Shown: positions 36,391 through 45,849 of the stretch, piece by piece
How positions within the stretch are numbered: position 1 is the first letter of the stretch
Layout: each line of letters starts with the position of its first letter
From: Bacillota bacterium
GTDB lineage: Bacteria; Bacillota; Clostridia; Acetivibrionales; DSM-2933
Length of the DNA: 64,000 nt
Assembly (NCBI GenBank): GCA_023430975.1
Contig: JAEYYB010000129.1
Span: 85,958-149,957, forward strand
Direction of reading: 5' to 3'
Translations under genes and position numbers: made by a program
The notes under the pieces: model-generated
Databases searched by the model: none
The model's input: only the letters and a program-made list of their open reading frames with translations
What the model was told of the DNA's origin: nothing

Positions 36391-38346
36391 ATGGGTACTT
36401 CATTTGTTTCTAAAATCAAAAAATGCATTTTAGCAATTTTATGTTCTGCAGCACTATGTTGCATGATTATGCCGGCTGGAAATGCAGAGGCGGCAATGGC
36501 TAAAGGACCAAAGTGGGTAGGTAACATAATTGCTGGCAGTGTCCCGTCAAACTATTCAACCTACTGGAATCAGGCAACGCCCGAGAATGCAAGTAAATGG
36601 GGTAGTGTAGAAAACAGCCGGGGAAACAGAAACTGGAACAATGTTGACCTGATTTACAATTACTGCAAAACTAATGGATTTCCATTCAAATTTCATACTC
36701 TTGTATGGGGAAATCAGGAACCATCATGGATAGGCAGTCTTTCAGCAGCTGACCAGAAAACAGCGGTAACAAATTGGATTCAGGCAGCTGGTGCAAAATA
36801 TCCTGATGCAGAGTTTGTGGATGTTGTAAATGAACCTTTACATGCACCGGCATCCTATAAAAATGCTATTGGAGGAAGCGGCTCAACAGGATGGGATTGG
36901 ATTGTTTGGTCATTTGAACAGGCGAGGAAAGCTTTTCCCAATTCCAAATTGCTTATAAATGAATACGGAATAATAAGCGACCCCAATGCAACAAACAATT
37001 ATGTAAATATCATAAATATTTTAAAAAGTAAAGGTTTAGTAGACGGAATAGGAATACAGTGTCACCAGTTTAATATGGATAATGTTTCTACAAATACAAT
37101 GAAGAGTGTTTTAAATACATTGGGTGCTACCGGGTTGCCCATATATGTATCTGAGCTTGACATGACAGGTGATGACACTACGCAGCTAAACAGATATAAA
37201 GAAAAATTCCCTGTTTTATATGAAAGCGAATATGTTAAAGGTATCACATTGTGGGGTTATATACAGGGTGCGACATGGATAGACAATACACATTTAATCT
37301 CCACATCGGGCCAGGAGCGTCCTGCACTTACCTGGTTAAAGCAGTATTTAGCCGCTGTATCGGCAGCACCCACCGCCACGCCAACTACAAAACCCACCAA
37401 TACATCAACTGCAAAGCCCACCAACACACCAACCTCAACATCAATATTAAACTCAACGGGACCAATAGTTACAACTAAAGGAGATCTCAACAATGACGGC
37501 GTGATAAACATGGCTGATGTAATACTTTTAGCAAGTGCTTTTAATGCAGTAAGAGGAGATTTAAAATATGCTTCAGCTTATGACCTGAATGATGACGGCG
37601 TAATAAACATGACTGACGTTATAGTTGTTGCGGTAAATTTTGGGAAAATAGTAACTGTCGAAACAGCTACTCCAACAAAAGCAACACCAACTCCAACTAA
37701 AGCACCGACACCAACTCCGACCAGTACACCAACCCCGGTTCCAAGTGCAAAAGTTACCACAAAGATTATGCCTTTGGGCGATTCCATAACCGATGGAATC
37801 TTTGTACCGGGTGGATACAGGATTAAATTGTGGAAAAATATAGTAAATGATGGGTTCACTGTGGATTTTGTAGGTTCTCTGTCAAACGGGCCTGCAGAGC
37901 TGGGAGATAAGAACCATGAAGGACATTCAGGATGGAGAATAGACGAGATTGACACAAATATCAATTCATGGATGGATACATACAAACCCCAAATTGTATT
38001 GTTGCATATCGGTACAAATGATATTTCTCAAAAATACGATTTGAATAATGCCCCTGCTAGGTTAGGTGGATTGGTTGACAAAATTTGTGCCAAATTACCG
38101 TCAGGCGGAAAGCTTTATGTAGCTAGTATTATCCCACTGAGCTATGCAGATGTAAAATCATATAATACTCAAATTGCGGGAATTATCCAAAGCAAGTCAA
38201 ATCAAGGCAAACCTGTATATTTGGTTGACATGTATTCAGCAATTGCCGTCTCTGATCTGTCGGATGGAGTTCATCCTAATGCGGCAGGTTACGATAAAAT
38301 GGCGGATGTCTGGTATAAAGCAATAAAATCTGACTTGGGAAAATGA
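36391..38346 (+). CDS. GH10-dockerin-CE3 bifunctional xylanase/acetyl xylan esterase
   Basis: 651 aa from the ATG at 36391 (AAGGGGG 8 nt upstream; the in-frame ATG at 36370 precedes that site). A signal peptide covers about 1-34. GH10 runs about 35-322 with acid/base E148 (VVNEPLH) and nucleophile E255 (VSELDM), and is clearly a paralogue of the GH10 at 12521. An internal dockerin is at about 365-423. The C-terminal 454-651 is an SGNH esterase of the CE3 type: MPLGDSITDG (S465), HIGTND, and DGVHPNAAGY (D625, H628). It should cut xylan and remove acetyl groups from the same region of substrate. CE3 is a different family from the CE6 module in the enzyme at 1045. Confidence 0.9.
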   Translation: MGTSFVSKIKKCILAILCSAALCCMIMPAGNAEAAMAKGPKWVGNIIAGSVPSNYSTYWNQATPENASKWGSVENSRGNRNWNNVDLIYNYCKTNGFPFKFHTLVWGNQEPSWIGSLSAADQKTAVTNWIQAAGAKYPDAEFVDVVNEPLHAPASYKNAIGGSGSTGWDWIVWSFEQARKAFPNSKLLINEYGIISDPNATNNYVNIINILKSKGLVDGIGIQCHQFNMDNVSTNTMKSVLNTLGATGLPIYVSELDMTGDDTTQLNRYKEKFPVLYESEYVKGITLWGYIQGATWIDNTHLISTSGQERPALTWLKQYLAAVSAAPTATPTTKPTNTSTAKPTNTPTSTSILNSTGPIVTTKGDLNNDGVINMADVILLASAFNAVRGDLKYASAYDLNDDGVINMTDVIVVAVNFGKIVTVETATPTKATPTPTKAPTPTPTSTPTPVPSAKVTTKIMPLGDSITDGIFVPGGYRIKLWKNIVNDGFTVDFVGSLSNGPAELGDKNHEGHSGWRIDEIDTNINSWMDTYKPQIVLLHIGTNDISQKYDLNNAPARLGGLVDKICAKLPSGGKLYVASIIPLSYADVKSYNTQIAGIIQSKSNQGKPVYLVDMYSAIAVSDLSDGVHPNAAGYDKMADVWYKAIKSDLGK

Positions 38347-38394
38347 TATGAATATTTCTCCATTATAAAATATAAGAGATAGGAGATGTCAATT

Positions 38395-41142
38395 ATGAAG
38401 TGTTTTATTAAAAAGAGTTTTTCCATTGTTTTTGGATTGTTTTTTATGTTACTCATGTTTACTACTGTATTAAACGCTGCCGCAAATGCCAATCCATCTT
38501 GGACAGTTGATGAACCGGTAATTTTTCACCGTGAGTTGCCTCCTTATGATTATTACGGTGCGAAAGACCCTACTATTGTTTACTTTGATGGCAAATATCA
38601 CGTGTTTTACACTGGTGCAAATCAAGGCGGCGGGTGGCAGATGCTTTATACGTCTGCAAACACAATTCCCGAACTAAAAAATGCAAAACGTACCTATATG
38701 AGCAAAATTGGAGAAAGTTATTTCTGTGCACCGGAAGTATTTTATTTTGAGCCTCAGAAATTATGGTACCTTGTCTATCAGGATGGTACATATGGTGCTG
38801 CGTACTCAACTACGACAAACATAGCTGACCCAACTTCGTGGAAAGGACCTCAATCCTTCGGTATATCCGGCAATATGGGGTGGGATTATTTCATCATATG
38901 TGACGATCAAAACGCTTATATGTACAATACACCGGATGACGGTTCGGGCAAGCTTTATATGCGTAAAACGTCTCTTTCAAACTTCCCTAAAGGTTGGAGT
39001 GCACCTACTGTAGCCATGTCTGGAGTTTTTGAAGGTGCTGAGGTTTATAAATCCCTTGCTGACGGCAAATACTATTTGCTTATCGAGGACATGAAAGATG
39101 GCAGATATTATGAGCTGTGGACATCATCAAGTGCTGGGGGACCATGGACCCAGGTTTCTGAAAAATGGGCGTGGAGAGGAAATCTTACTAAATATAATTC
39201 ATCTACCAAGTGGACTACAAATGTTTCCCATGGTGAACTTATACGTACAGGATATAACCAGAAACTCGAAATTGATGACATCAACCATGTTGATTTTCTC
39301 ATACAGGGCACTCTAAGCCTGTCTGGTGACTATCAAAAGCTCACCTGGGATTTGGGACTTATCAGAAATTATTCTGGAAATCAAGCTACTTCAAATCCTT
39401 CAGCTACACCTACTCCTACAGTTGCCTCTTCACTCACACCTACAAAGCCTGCAGAACCCACGCCGGGGCCTAGATCAGCCTTTGTACAGATAGAGGCAGA
39501 GAAGTATAACAGCATTAATTCTTCATCTATTGAAACAATAACTACCACTAATGGAAGTGGTTTGGGTTATATTGAAAATGGTAATTACCTGGTATATAAC
39601 AAGATAGACTTTGGAAGCGGTGCAACTTCTTTTAAGGCCCTTGTTGCAGGTGAACTTACCCCAAAAATCGAATTACGACTCAATGGCCCCACCGGTACTC
39701 TCATAGGTACACTATCGGTGAAATCTACAGGAGACTGGAATACATATCAAGAGCAAACCTGTAGTATTAATAAAGTTACAGGAGTAAATGATCTTTATCT
39801 GGTATTCACAGGTGCGGTAAACATTGACTGGTTTTCATTTGTGGGCACTACGGTAAGTACATCTACACCAACAATACCTGCGGCTATTTCTACAGGGGAT
39901 TTGAATAACGATGGTGTTGTAAATATGGCGGATGTAATACTTTTGGCAAAAGCCTTTGGCTCAGTAAATGGAGACAGTAAATATGATACATCTTATGACC
40001 TAAATAATGATGGAGCAATAAATATGTCTGATGTTATAGTTATTGCGTCTAGATTTAATAGTGTAATCAGCCCTACAAGCAACACACCAGTGCCAACACC
40101 AACTCCAACACGTGCATCAACACCAACTCCAACAGGTGTGGTGACACCAACGCCTATTCCATCAGCATCAGGAACAGCTTTATATCAATTGGCTGCTGCA
40201 AAGGGAATAACATTTGGTACATGTGTTAACAGTCAATGGTTTGGTAATCAAACAGGTACAACGTATGATAATATTCTAAAAAGTGAATTTGGAATGGTTG
40301 TAGCCGAGAATGAAATGAAAGTTGATGCCATAGAGCCTTCACAAAATAATTTCAACTTTAGTAACGGCGATAAATTGGTTAACTATGCTATAAGCAACAA
40401 TAAAAAAGTACGTGGACATACTCTTGTATGGCATTCTCAACTTCCCGGATGGATGGGAAATTGGAGCGGAAGTCGTGATGGACTTATTTCAGCTATGAAT
40501 AACCACATTACCAAAACTATGGAACATTTTAAGGGAAAAATCGCAGAATGGGACGTTGTCAACGAAGCATGTGACGATAGTGGTAATGGACTTAGAAAAA
40601 GTGTATGGACAAATAAAATAGGTAATGATTTTATAGACATTGCCTTCCAGACTGCAAGAAAGGCTGATCCTAATGCACTTCTATTCTATAATGATTATAA
40701 TATAGAAGATATGAGTGCAAAGTCCAATACAGCATATAACATGATTAAGAGCATGGTAGAAAGGGGAATTCCAATTGACGGAGTAGGATTCCAATGCCAC
40801 TTTATCAATGGAATGAGCTCTTCACAGCTTAGTGCTATAGAGCAAAATATCAAGAGATATGCAGCTCTTGGATTACAGGTATCCATTACTGAGCTGGATA
40901 TACGTATGAATGATTCAGAAAATCAAACTTCAGGGTTCAATACTCAGGCAAGCAATTACAAGTCATTGATGGAAATTGCATTGAGAAACCCTAATGTTAA
41001 AACATTTGTGGTTTGGGGCTTTACTGATAAGTATTCATGGATTCCAGGGACTTTCCCAGGAACTGGTAGAGGTCTTATTTATGATAGTAATATGAGTCCA
41101 AAGCCGGCATATACTGCATTAAAAGAAGCACTTATGAAATAG
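38395..41142 (+). CDS. GH62-CBM6-dockerin-GH10 arabinofuranosidase/xylanase
   Basis: 915 aa from the ATG at 38395 (AGGAG 9 nt upstream; the ATG at 38386 touches that site). A signal peptide covers about 1-28. GH62 alpha-L-arabinofuranosidase spans about 30-325 (AKDPTIVYFDGKYHVFYT, GWDYFIICDD, FEGAEVYKS). CBM6 is at about 363-484, dockerin at about 500-558 and GH10 at about 595-915, with acid/base E724 (DVVNEACDD) and nucleophile E833 (ITELDI). This GH10 has no close similarity to those at 12521 and 36391 and is of the more usual bacterial type. GH62 removes single arabinose side chains, exposing backbone for the fused xylanase. Confidence 0.9.
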   Translation: MKCFIKKSFSIVFGLFFMLLMFTTVLNAAANANPSWTVDEPVIFHRELPPYDYYGAKDPTIVYFDGKYHVFYTGANQGGGWQMLYTSANTIPELKNAKRTYMSKIGESYFCAPEVFYFEPQKLWYLVYQDGTYGAAYSTTTNIADPTSWKGPQSFGISGNMGWDYFIICDDQNAYMYNTPDDGSGKLYMRKTSLSNFPKGWSAPTVAMSGVFEGAEVYKSLADGKYYLLIEDMKDGRYYELWTSSSAGGPWTQVSEKWAWRGNLTKYNSSTKWTTNVSHGELIRTGYNQKLEIDDINHVDFLIQGTLSLSGDYQKLTWDLGLIRNYSGNQATSNPSATPTPTVASSLTPTKPAEPTPGPRSAFVQIEAEKYNSINSSSIETITTTNGSGLGYIENGNYLVYNKIDFGSGATSFKALVAGELTPKIELRLNGPTGTLIGTLSVKSTGDWNTYQEQTCSINKVTGVNDLYLVFTGAVNIDWFSFVGTTVSTSTPTIPAAISTGDLNNDGVVNMADVILLAKAFGSVNGDSKYDTSYDLNNDGAINMSDVIVIASRFNSVISPTSNTPVPTPTPTRASTPTPTGVVTPTPIPSASGTALYQLAAAKGITFGTCVNSQWFGNQTGTTYDNILKSEFGMVVAENEMKVDAIEPSQNNFNFSNGDKLVNYAISNNKKVRGHTLVWHSQLPGWMGNWSGSRDGLISAMNNHITKTMEHFKGKIAEWDVVNEACDDSGNGLRKSVWTNKIGNDFIDIAFQTARKADPNALLFYNDYNIEDMSAKSNTAYNMIKSMVERGIPIDGVGFQCHFINGMSSSQLSAIEQNIKRYAALGLQVSITELDIRMNDSENQTSGFNTQASNYKSLMEIALRNPNVKTFVVWGFTDKYSWIPGTFPGTGRGLIYDSNMSPKPAYTALKEALMK

Positions 41143-41161
41143 AATAACCATCAGGCTTATT

Positions 41162-41216
41162 ATAAGTAAAGTTGCAACTGACATTATAGCATCAAAGATT
41201 ATTCACTTTTCATATA
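41162..41216. repeat. degenerate palindromic repeat R1 copy E
   Basis: Only the 3' arm (AAAGATTATTCACTTTTCATAT) is well preserved, directly after the GH62-GH10 stop region. Confidence 0.4.
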
Positions 41217-41232
41217 CATAAAATTATTATAG

Positions 41233-41308
41233 AAATCTATTACATTGTGTTTAGCATAAAGCCAAAGATTCAAGGATGTATGCGGAGATACAATGTAATA
41301 GATTTTTT
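41233..41308 (+). terminator. terminator after GH62-GH10 gene
   Basis: A 16-bp perfect inverted repeat, AAATCTATTACATTGT / ACAATGTAATAGATTT (41233-41248, 41290-41305), has a 41-nt loop and a run of six T. Confidence 0.7.
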
Positions 41309-41344
41309 AATTTGGGTGTAATTTACAGCAAATATAAAAATGAT

Positions 41345-41404
41345 AAAATTTTTGATGTATTAAGCAAAATATTTAATAAGTCTTGTATTTGCAAACAATA
41401 TAAT
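41345..41404 (+). promoter_or_regulatory. activator-box promoter, copy 1 (GH11-GH10 gene)
   Basis: Half-sites around AAAAT at 41345 and 41366 (21 bp apart) lead to AAGCAAAATATTTAATAAG, then exactly 18 nt and TATAAT (41399-41404). The same layout is repeated at 44598, 48288 and 60861. No good -35 is present, as expected for an activated promoter. The leader to the start codon would be about 290 nt and would contain the R1 palindrome. Confidence 0.65.
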
Positions 41405-41440
41405 TAAAATATGAGCATAAATTAGAATTCAATTAAAGAG

Positions 41441-41541
41441 ATTAAATACGATTAGTCTTTTACATTTATCTATCGCAAAATTCCGTTAAAGCGTTCGTTA
41501 TTTTGCTCTGTTAAATGTAAGATTTATAACGTATTTAATAT
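41441..41541. repeat. palindromic repeat R1 copy F (reverse orientation)
   Basis: Nearly the reverse complement of copy A, including outer arms ATTAAATACG / CGTATTTAAT and inner GCAAAAT / ATTTTGC. Confidence 0.8.
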
Positions 41542-41663
41542 AGATAATGGCATGATTGATACTAGAAGGAAGATATTGTTAAAAGTAAATAATAAGTGGT
41601 TTTATTATTTAGCCTTGCTTTAAAAAAATCAATATACTACTACTAAAAAGGGGGAGTTGTATA

Positions 41664-41708
41664 ATGAGACCGAAATTTAAAGAAATGGGAGGGGTGAGTA
41701 AATGTTGA
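41664..41708 (+). other. possible 14-codon leader peptide overlapping the GH11-GH10 start
   Basis: ATG at 41664 with GGGGGAG upstream encodes MRPKFKEMGGVSKC and stops inside the next gene's first codons (TGA at 41706-41708). Its codons include the ribosome site of the main gene, so coupling or attenuation is possible. Coding status is unproven. Confidence 0.3.
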
Positions 41709-44518
41709 GGAAAATTAAGGTAAGTATTTCTATTGTTGCGATTTTTAGCATCTTGTTTACCTTGTTTCCAGTAAACGTACAAGCGGCGATTACGCTTACC
41801 TCAAATGCAACCGGTACAATTGACGGTTATAACTACGAATACTGGAAAGATAACGGTACCGGTACTATGACCCTCAATGGGGGAGGCACATTCAGCTGTT
41901 CATGGAGTAATATCAACAATATATTATTCCGTACCGGAAAGAAACTGGGATCGACAAAGACTTATCAGGAGTATGGTAATATCTCAATTGACTACTCTTG
42001 TAACTACCAGCCTAACGGTAACTCATACATGGCTGTCTATGGGTGGACGGAAGATCCACTTGTAGAATATTACATCATAGATAGCTACGGCACTTGGAAG
42101 CCGCCGGGAAATGGTATAGCAATGAAAGGGACAGCTACTGTTGATGGTCGTACATATGAAATTTATCAAAATTCCAGAACAGGACCTTCCATTAAGGGCG
42201 ATAATACTACATTTCAGCAGTATTGGAGTATTTGTACATCAAAAAGAACAAGCGGAACAATCAGTGTCAGCGAACACTTTAAAGCATGGGAAGCTAAAGG
42301 AATGAAGATGGGCAAGATGTACGAAGTATCCATGGTTGTGGAGGGATATCAAAGCAGCGGAAAAGCTGATATGACCAAGATGGATCTAAAGATTGACGTA
42401 ACACCTTCCAATACCAATACACAATTAAATACTCCAACTCCAACTAAGACAAGCAGTACTAGTGGTACCGGTACAGATCAACCACTTCGTGTTTTAGCAG
42501 AAAAAATTAGGGCTCAAGGCCATGAATTTTATGTCGGTGCTGCACTTTCCGGAAATTTAAGCGGCAGTGATCAAAATATTGCGAAAACTGAGTTTGATAT
42601 TGTAACAAGTGAAAATAATATGAAAATAGGAGCAATATCACCTAGCCAAAACCAGTACAATTATAGCGGCGGGGACAGTTTGGTGAATTTTGCCGCATCC
42701 AACAATATGATGGTTCACGGTCATGCTTTTGTGTGGCACAAGTATAATCCAGGCTGGGTAGACGGTACCAAGAGTATGATGGAAACTTACATAAACAATG
42801 TAGGGACTCATTATAAGGGTAAAATCTATGCATGGGATGTAGTAAATGAAGCATTCCAGAAGGATGGAACATATCGTATTAATGCAATTGGAACAAATGG
42901 TCAGGATGGTGCTTCCATCTTTGGACAAAAGCAAGGCAAAAAATATATTGAGGATGCATTTATAGCTGCCCGTAAGGCTGATCCAAAAGCTAAGCTGATC
43001 TATAACGAGTATGATTTGGAAACAAGACCTGCAAAATTTGAGGGCGTCTATGAAATGGTAAAAGATTTTAAGAGCCGGAACATTCCAATTGACGGTGTTG
43101 GTTTTCAAATGCATTTGGGACCAAGCTTTACAGAAACTGACGCCAAAAGATTTGCAGACCAGATGCAAAGGTTAGCTGATTTAGGTGTTGAAAGTTATGT
43201 TACTGAAATGGATGTGGGGTGTCCGGATTCATCACAGTCAGGACTGGAAAAGCAGGCACAGATATATAGTTGGATAGCAAAAGCATGTGTAGAACAACCA
43301 TATTGCAGAGCTTTACAAGTATGGGGTATAAGAGATTCTCAGTCATGGCGTATAAATCCTGAGTCTCCCGAAGACAAAGCAATAGCTCCATTAATTTTTA
43401 ATGACAACGGTCAGAAAAAGCCTGCGTATTATGCAATACAAAAAGCTATGGCAGATGCAGTGAATTCAACACCAACTGCAACAGCCACTGCAACACCAAC
43501 TGCAACACCAACAAAGCCAAGTGCAAGTCCGTCGATTAAAGGTGATCTCAACCTAGATGGTATTGTGAACATGGCAGACGTTATACTTATAGCAACTGCT
43601 TTCAACGCAACTCGTGGAACGGAAAAATATAAGGCAGCATATGATTTAAATGATGATGGTGCTATAAACATGGCGGACGTTCTTTTTATAGCTGCAAACT
43701 TTAATAAGACAGCAAGTACATCTAATAATGCTCAAGCTTCAACTTCAATAAATGTATCAGCACCTACTCCGGTTGTATCTGCGGCTACAAGAATTTTACC
43801 TGCTGTTGAAAGTGTTGAAAAAGACGGTCCGTTTTCACTTGCAGTAGAAAAAAATGTTGGGCCAAATGGCAAAGCATGGGTGGTTAGGCCAGCTACTCTA
43901 GGAAGCCAGGGAGTTACTGCACATCCCATATTTATATGGGGGCCAGGTGGAGGTTCTGACCCTAGTTATTATCAAGATGTAATGAACAGAATTGCTTCAC
44001 ATGGATTTGTAGTTTATAGTGAATCTCCATCAGATTCAGGTGCTGAAATGAAAGCAGGACTAGATTGGTTAATATCACAAAATAGCAACCCTTCAAGCAT
44101 ATATTACAATAAACTTGACACAAGCAGAATTGCTGCCGGCGGACATTCACTCGGTTCAGTGGCTTCTTATGGTGTAGCTAGTGATCCCAGAATATCTACA
44201 ACAATTCACGTTGACGGCGGATCCCTTGATGGCAATGGAGCAAGTAAGATGCGTAAGCCCACGGCACTTATCTGTGGATTGGCAGATAATTTAGCTTTGG
44301 ATAACACTAAAAACGATTATAGTAAAGCAACAGTTCCGGTCTGGATGGGCTTAATGCAAGGAGTGGACCACGGTACTGGGCCAAAGTATGCTCTTCCGGC
44401 AACTTTAGCATGGCTTAGGTGGCATTTGGCTGGAGAAACTGAACGAAAGAGTATGTTTATCGGTTCAGATGCATATTTTAATACGGGCATATGGCAATCT
44501 CAAAGTAAAAATTGGTAA
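41702..44518 (+). CDS. GH11-GH10-dockerin-alpha/beta hydrolase trifunctional xylanase
   Basis: 938 aa, signal peptide about 1-28. GH11 xylanase spans about 29-235 with nucleophile E122 (DPLVEYYI) and acid/base E214 (VVEGYQSSG). GH10 xylanase spans about 261-588 with E383 (DVVNEAF) and E502 (VTEMDV). Dockerin is at about 614-672 (DLNLDGIVNMADV, DLNDDGAINMADV). The C-terminal 690-938 is an alpha/beta hydrolase with AGGHSLGSVAS (S816), HPIFIWGPGGG and a late His (GVDHGT); it resembles PET hydrolase/chlorophyllase-like esterases rather than CE1-CE7. An ester on xylan is the inferred target. Having GH11 and GH10 in one chain with an esterase is unusual. The signal peptide and GH11 part are nearly repeated at 63640. 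The ribosome site is GGGAGGGG. Confidence 0.9.
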   Translation: MLRKIKVSISIVAIFSILFTLFPVNVQAAITLTSNATGTIDGYNYEYWKDNGTGTMTLNGGGTFSCSWSNINNILFRTGKKLGSTKTYQEYGNISIDYSCNYQPNGNSYMAVYGWTEDPLVEYYIIDSYGTWKPPGNGIAMKGTATVDGRTYEIYQNSRTGPSIKGDNTTFQQYWSICTSKRTSGTISVSEHFKAWEAKGMKMGKMYEVSMVVEGYQSSGKADMTKMDLKIDVTPSNTNTQLNTPTPTKTSSTSGTGTDQPLRVLAEKIRAQGHEFYVGAALSGNLSGSDQNIAKTEFDIVTSENNMKIGAISPSQNQYNYSGGDSLVNFAASNNMMVHGHAFVWHKYNPGWVDGTKSMMETYINNVGTHYKGKIYAWDVVNEAFQKDGTYRINAIGTNGQDGASIFGQKQGKKYIEDAFIAARKADPKAKLIYNEYDLETRPAKFEGVYEMVKDFKSRNIPIDGVGFQMHLGPSFTETDAKRFADQMQRLADLGVESYVTEMDVGCPDSSQSGLEKQAQIYSWIAKACVEQPYCRALQVWGIRDSQSWRINPESPEDKAIAPLIFNDNGQKKPAYYAIQKAMADAVNSTPTATATATPTATPTKPSASPSIKGDLNLDGIVNMADVILIATAFNATRGTEKYKAAYDLNDDGAINMADVLFIAANFNKTASTSNNAQASTSINVSAPTPVVSAATRILPAVESVEKDGPFSLAVEKNVGPNGKAWVVRPATLGSQGVTAHPIFIWGPGGGSDPSYYQDVMNRIASHGFVVYSESPSDSGAEMKAGLDWLISQNSNPSSIYYNKLDTSRIAAGGHSLGSVASYGVASDPRISTTIHVDGGSLDGNGASKMRKPTALICGLADNLALDNTKNDYSKATVPVWMGLMQGVDHGTGPKYALPATLAWLRWHLAGETERKSMFIGSDAYFNTGIWQSQSKNW

Positions 44519-44546
44519 ATAAATATGTTTTCCCTACTTATTTCAG

Positions 44547-44572
44547 TCCCCCTCATTTGAGGGGGATTTTTT
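44547..44572 (+). terminator. terminator after GH11-GH10 gene
   Basis: TCCCCCTCA/TGAGGGGGA (44547-44555, 44558-44566) followed by TTTTTT. Confidence 0.92.
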
Positions 44573-44597
44573 AATGTCTAGAAAGAAAAAAGCCGAT

Positions 44598-44657
44598 AAT
44601 ATCTTATATGTTTTAAGCAAAATCCTTATTAAGATTGTTAAAATAAAGAGATATAAT
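44598..44657 (+). promoter_or_regulatory. activator-box promoter, copy 2 (sigI-rsgI)
   Basis: AATAT (44598) and AAAAT (44619) half-sites are 21 bp apart. AAGCAAAATCCTTATTAAG is followed by exactly 18 nt and then TATAAT (44652-44657), about 415 bp before sigI. Confidence 0.6.
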
Positions 44658-44826
44658 TATAAGAATAACTATTTATTTGATTAGAATTTTTGCAACGATA
44701 AAAATTCCGAACTCAAAAATAAGTTCGATTTCGAATTAATCAAATGAAAGGACAATTGAATAATATTTTACTCTATCATATAAAAATTCAACTAATTTAG
44801 AAAAAGATAAAATAGTATTTATCTTT

Positions 44827-44934
44827 ATTAAAAGTGTTAATAATCATTTACATTTGTCTTAAGTAAATTTAGAAAAAACCTTAGTTATTTGCCCTGATAA
44901 ATGTAAGTCATTAGCACTTTTCATTTAGTATGAA
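44827..44934. repeat. palindromic repeat R1 copy G (reverse, diverged)
   Basis: Outer arms ATTAAAAGTG / CACTTTTCAT are kept. The central loop is diverged but keeps GTTATTTGCCCTG, the reverse of the usual loop. Confidence 0.65.
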
Positions 44935-44937
44935 TTT

Positions 44938-45038
44938 AGGCATGATTTAAAAAATACTTACGCTTTTTAAGTGGGTGTTGACGAGTCAAGTCAACACATG
45001 AGCGAAATTTATAGCGGAAGTTATTTTTTGGTCATAAC
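44938..45038. repeat. repeat R2 copy 1
   Basis: GGCATGAT ... TACTTACGCTTT ... TATAGCGGAAGTTATTTTTTGGTCAT. The half-palindromes ACTTCCGCT/AGCGGAAGT recur at 48384 and 53861. This copy has a GTGTTGAC/GTCAACAC hairpin insertion. Confidence 0.5.
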
Positions 45039-45072
45039 ATAATATAAAAATTATTATTGAGGGAAGATGTTT

Positions 45073-45810
45073 ATGCTATTTATATCAGCTGCTCTAAATT
45101 ATACTGGTGAAACAGCTACCAGTATTGTTCAAAAAATTAAAAATGGAGACAAGCGTTTAAAAGAGAAATTCATAGAAGATTATATACCATTTATTATAAA
45201 GGAGATTTCAAACTTTAATGCTTCACATGTAGTTGATATAAAAAATAGTGATGAATATAGCATTGGTCTTATGGCGTTTAATGAGGCGATTGAAAAATTT
45301 GACGGCAGTAAAAGCAGGCAATTTCTTAAATTTGCACAGATGGTAATTAAAAGAAGAATGATAGATTATTTAAGACATATATCATCTATTAGCAAAAATG
45401 AAATTCCTTTTTCTTACTTCGACAGCAAAAGCGATAGTGAGCTTGAGGAAAAATTAAATATGTTTGACTTTGGATTAGAATCAGGTAGGTATGAACTTAT
45501 ACATGAGTTGAGAGACTTTTCCAGACAATTGGAAACCTTCGGTTTAAACATAAGAGATCTGCCACATTACATCCCAAAACATAGAGACTCAAAACAAATG
45601 TGTATAAGCATTGCTAAAAAAGTTATTGAGAATAAGAATATTTACGAAAAATTAAAAACGAAAAAATACTTTAAAATGAAAGAGCTTACTAAATTAATAG
45701 ATTTCCATCCAAAGTCTGTGGAAAGAAACAGGGAGTTTATTATATGCTTATGTATATTATATGGAAATGATTATGAAAACTTTAAAGCATATTTAAACCA
45801 AGTATTTTGA
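45073..45810 (+). CDS. sigI: RNA polymerase sigma factor SigI
   Basis: 245 aa from the ATG at 45073, 9 nt after GAGGG; the in-frame ATG at 45067 is too close to that site. Sigma-70 family region 2 is visible (DEYSIGLMAFNEAIEKFDGSK, FLKFAQMVIKRRMIDYLR), followed by the C-terminal SigI DNA-binding region with LTKLIDFHPKSVERNREFI. SigI factors of cellulolytic clostridia switch on cellulosomal genes when released from the membrane anti-sigma factor RsgI, encoded next. Polysaccharide specificity comes from the outer domain of that RsgI, here arabinose-type binding. The long sequences named are motifs spread over regions about 55-100 and 210-235. Confidence 0.88.
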   Translation: MLFISAALNYTGETATSIVQKIKNGDKRLKEKFIEDYIPFIIKEISNFNASHVVDIKNSDEYSIGLMAFNEAIEKFDGSKSRQFLKFAQMVIKRRMIDYLRHISSISKNEIPFSYFDSKSDSELEEKLNMFDFGLESGRYELIHELRDFSRQLETFGLNIRDLPHYIPKHRDSKQMCISIAKKVIENKNIYEKLKTKKYFKMKELTKLIDFHPKSVERNREFIICLCILYGNDYENFKAYLNQVF

Positions 45811-45849
45811 TAAAGCAAATAAGGTAAATAGCATAGCTGTTTATTTATA

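Larger units (their letters stand above)
41143..41701. other. 559-bp regulatory intergenic region before GH11-GH10 gene
   Basis: In order it holds: a remnant of R1 (41162-41216, only the 3' arm recognisable), a terminator (41233-41308), the activator box with TATAAT (41345-41404), a full inverted R1 copy (41441-41541), and a 14-codon open frame overlapping the next start (41664-41708). Confidence 0.6.
44519..45072. other. 554-bp regulatory intergenic region before sigI
   Basis: Contains a terminator (44547-44572), the second activator-box promoter (44598-44657), a diverged R1 copy (44827-44934), the R2 repeat (44938-45038) and, inside it, a perfect hairpin GTGTTGAC/GTCAACAC (44975-44982, 44990-44997). 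A typical SigI promoter (C-rich -35, CGWA -10) was looked for and not convincingly found. Confidence 0.6.

Noticed and set aside
44941..45066. SigI-type promoter before sigI
   Set aside because: A CGAA occurs at 45003-45006 but no C-rich -35 lies at suitable distance.
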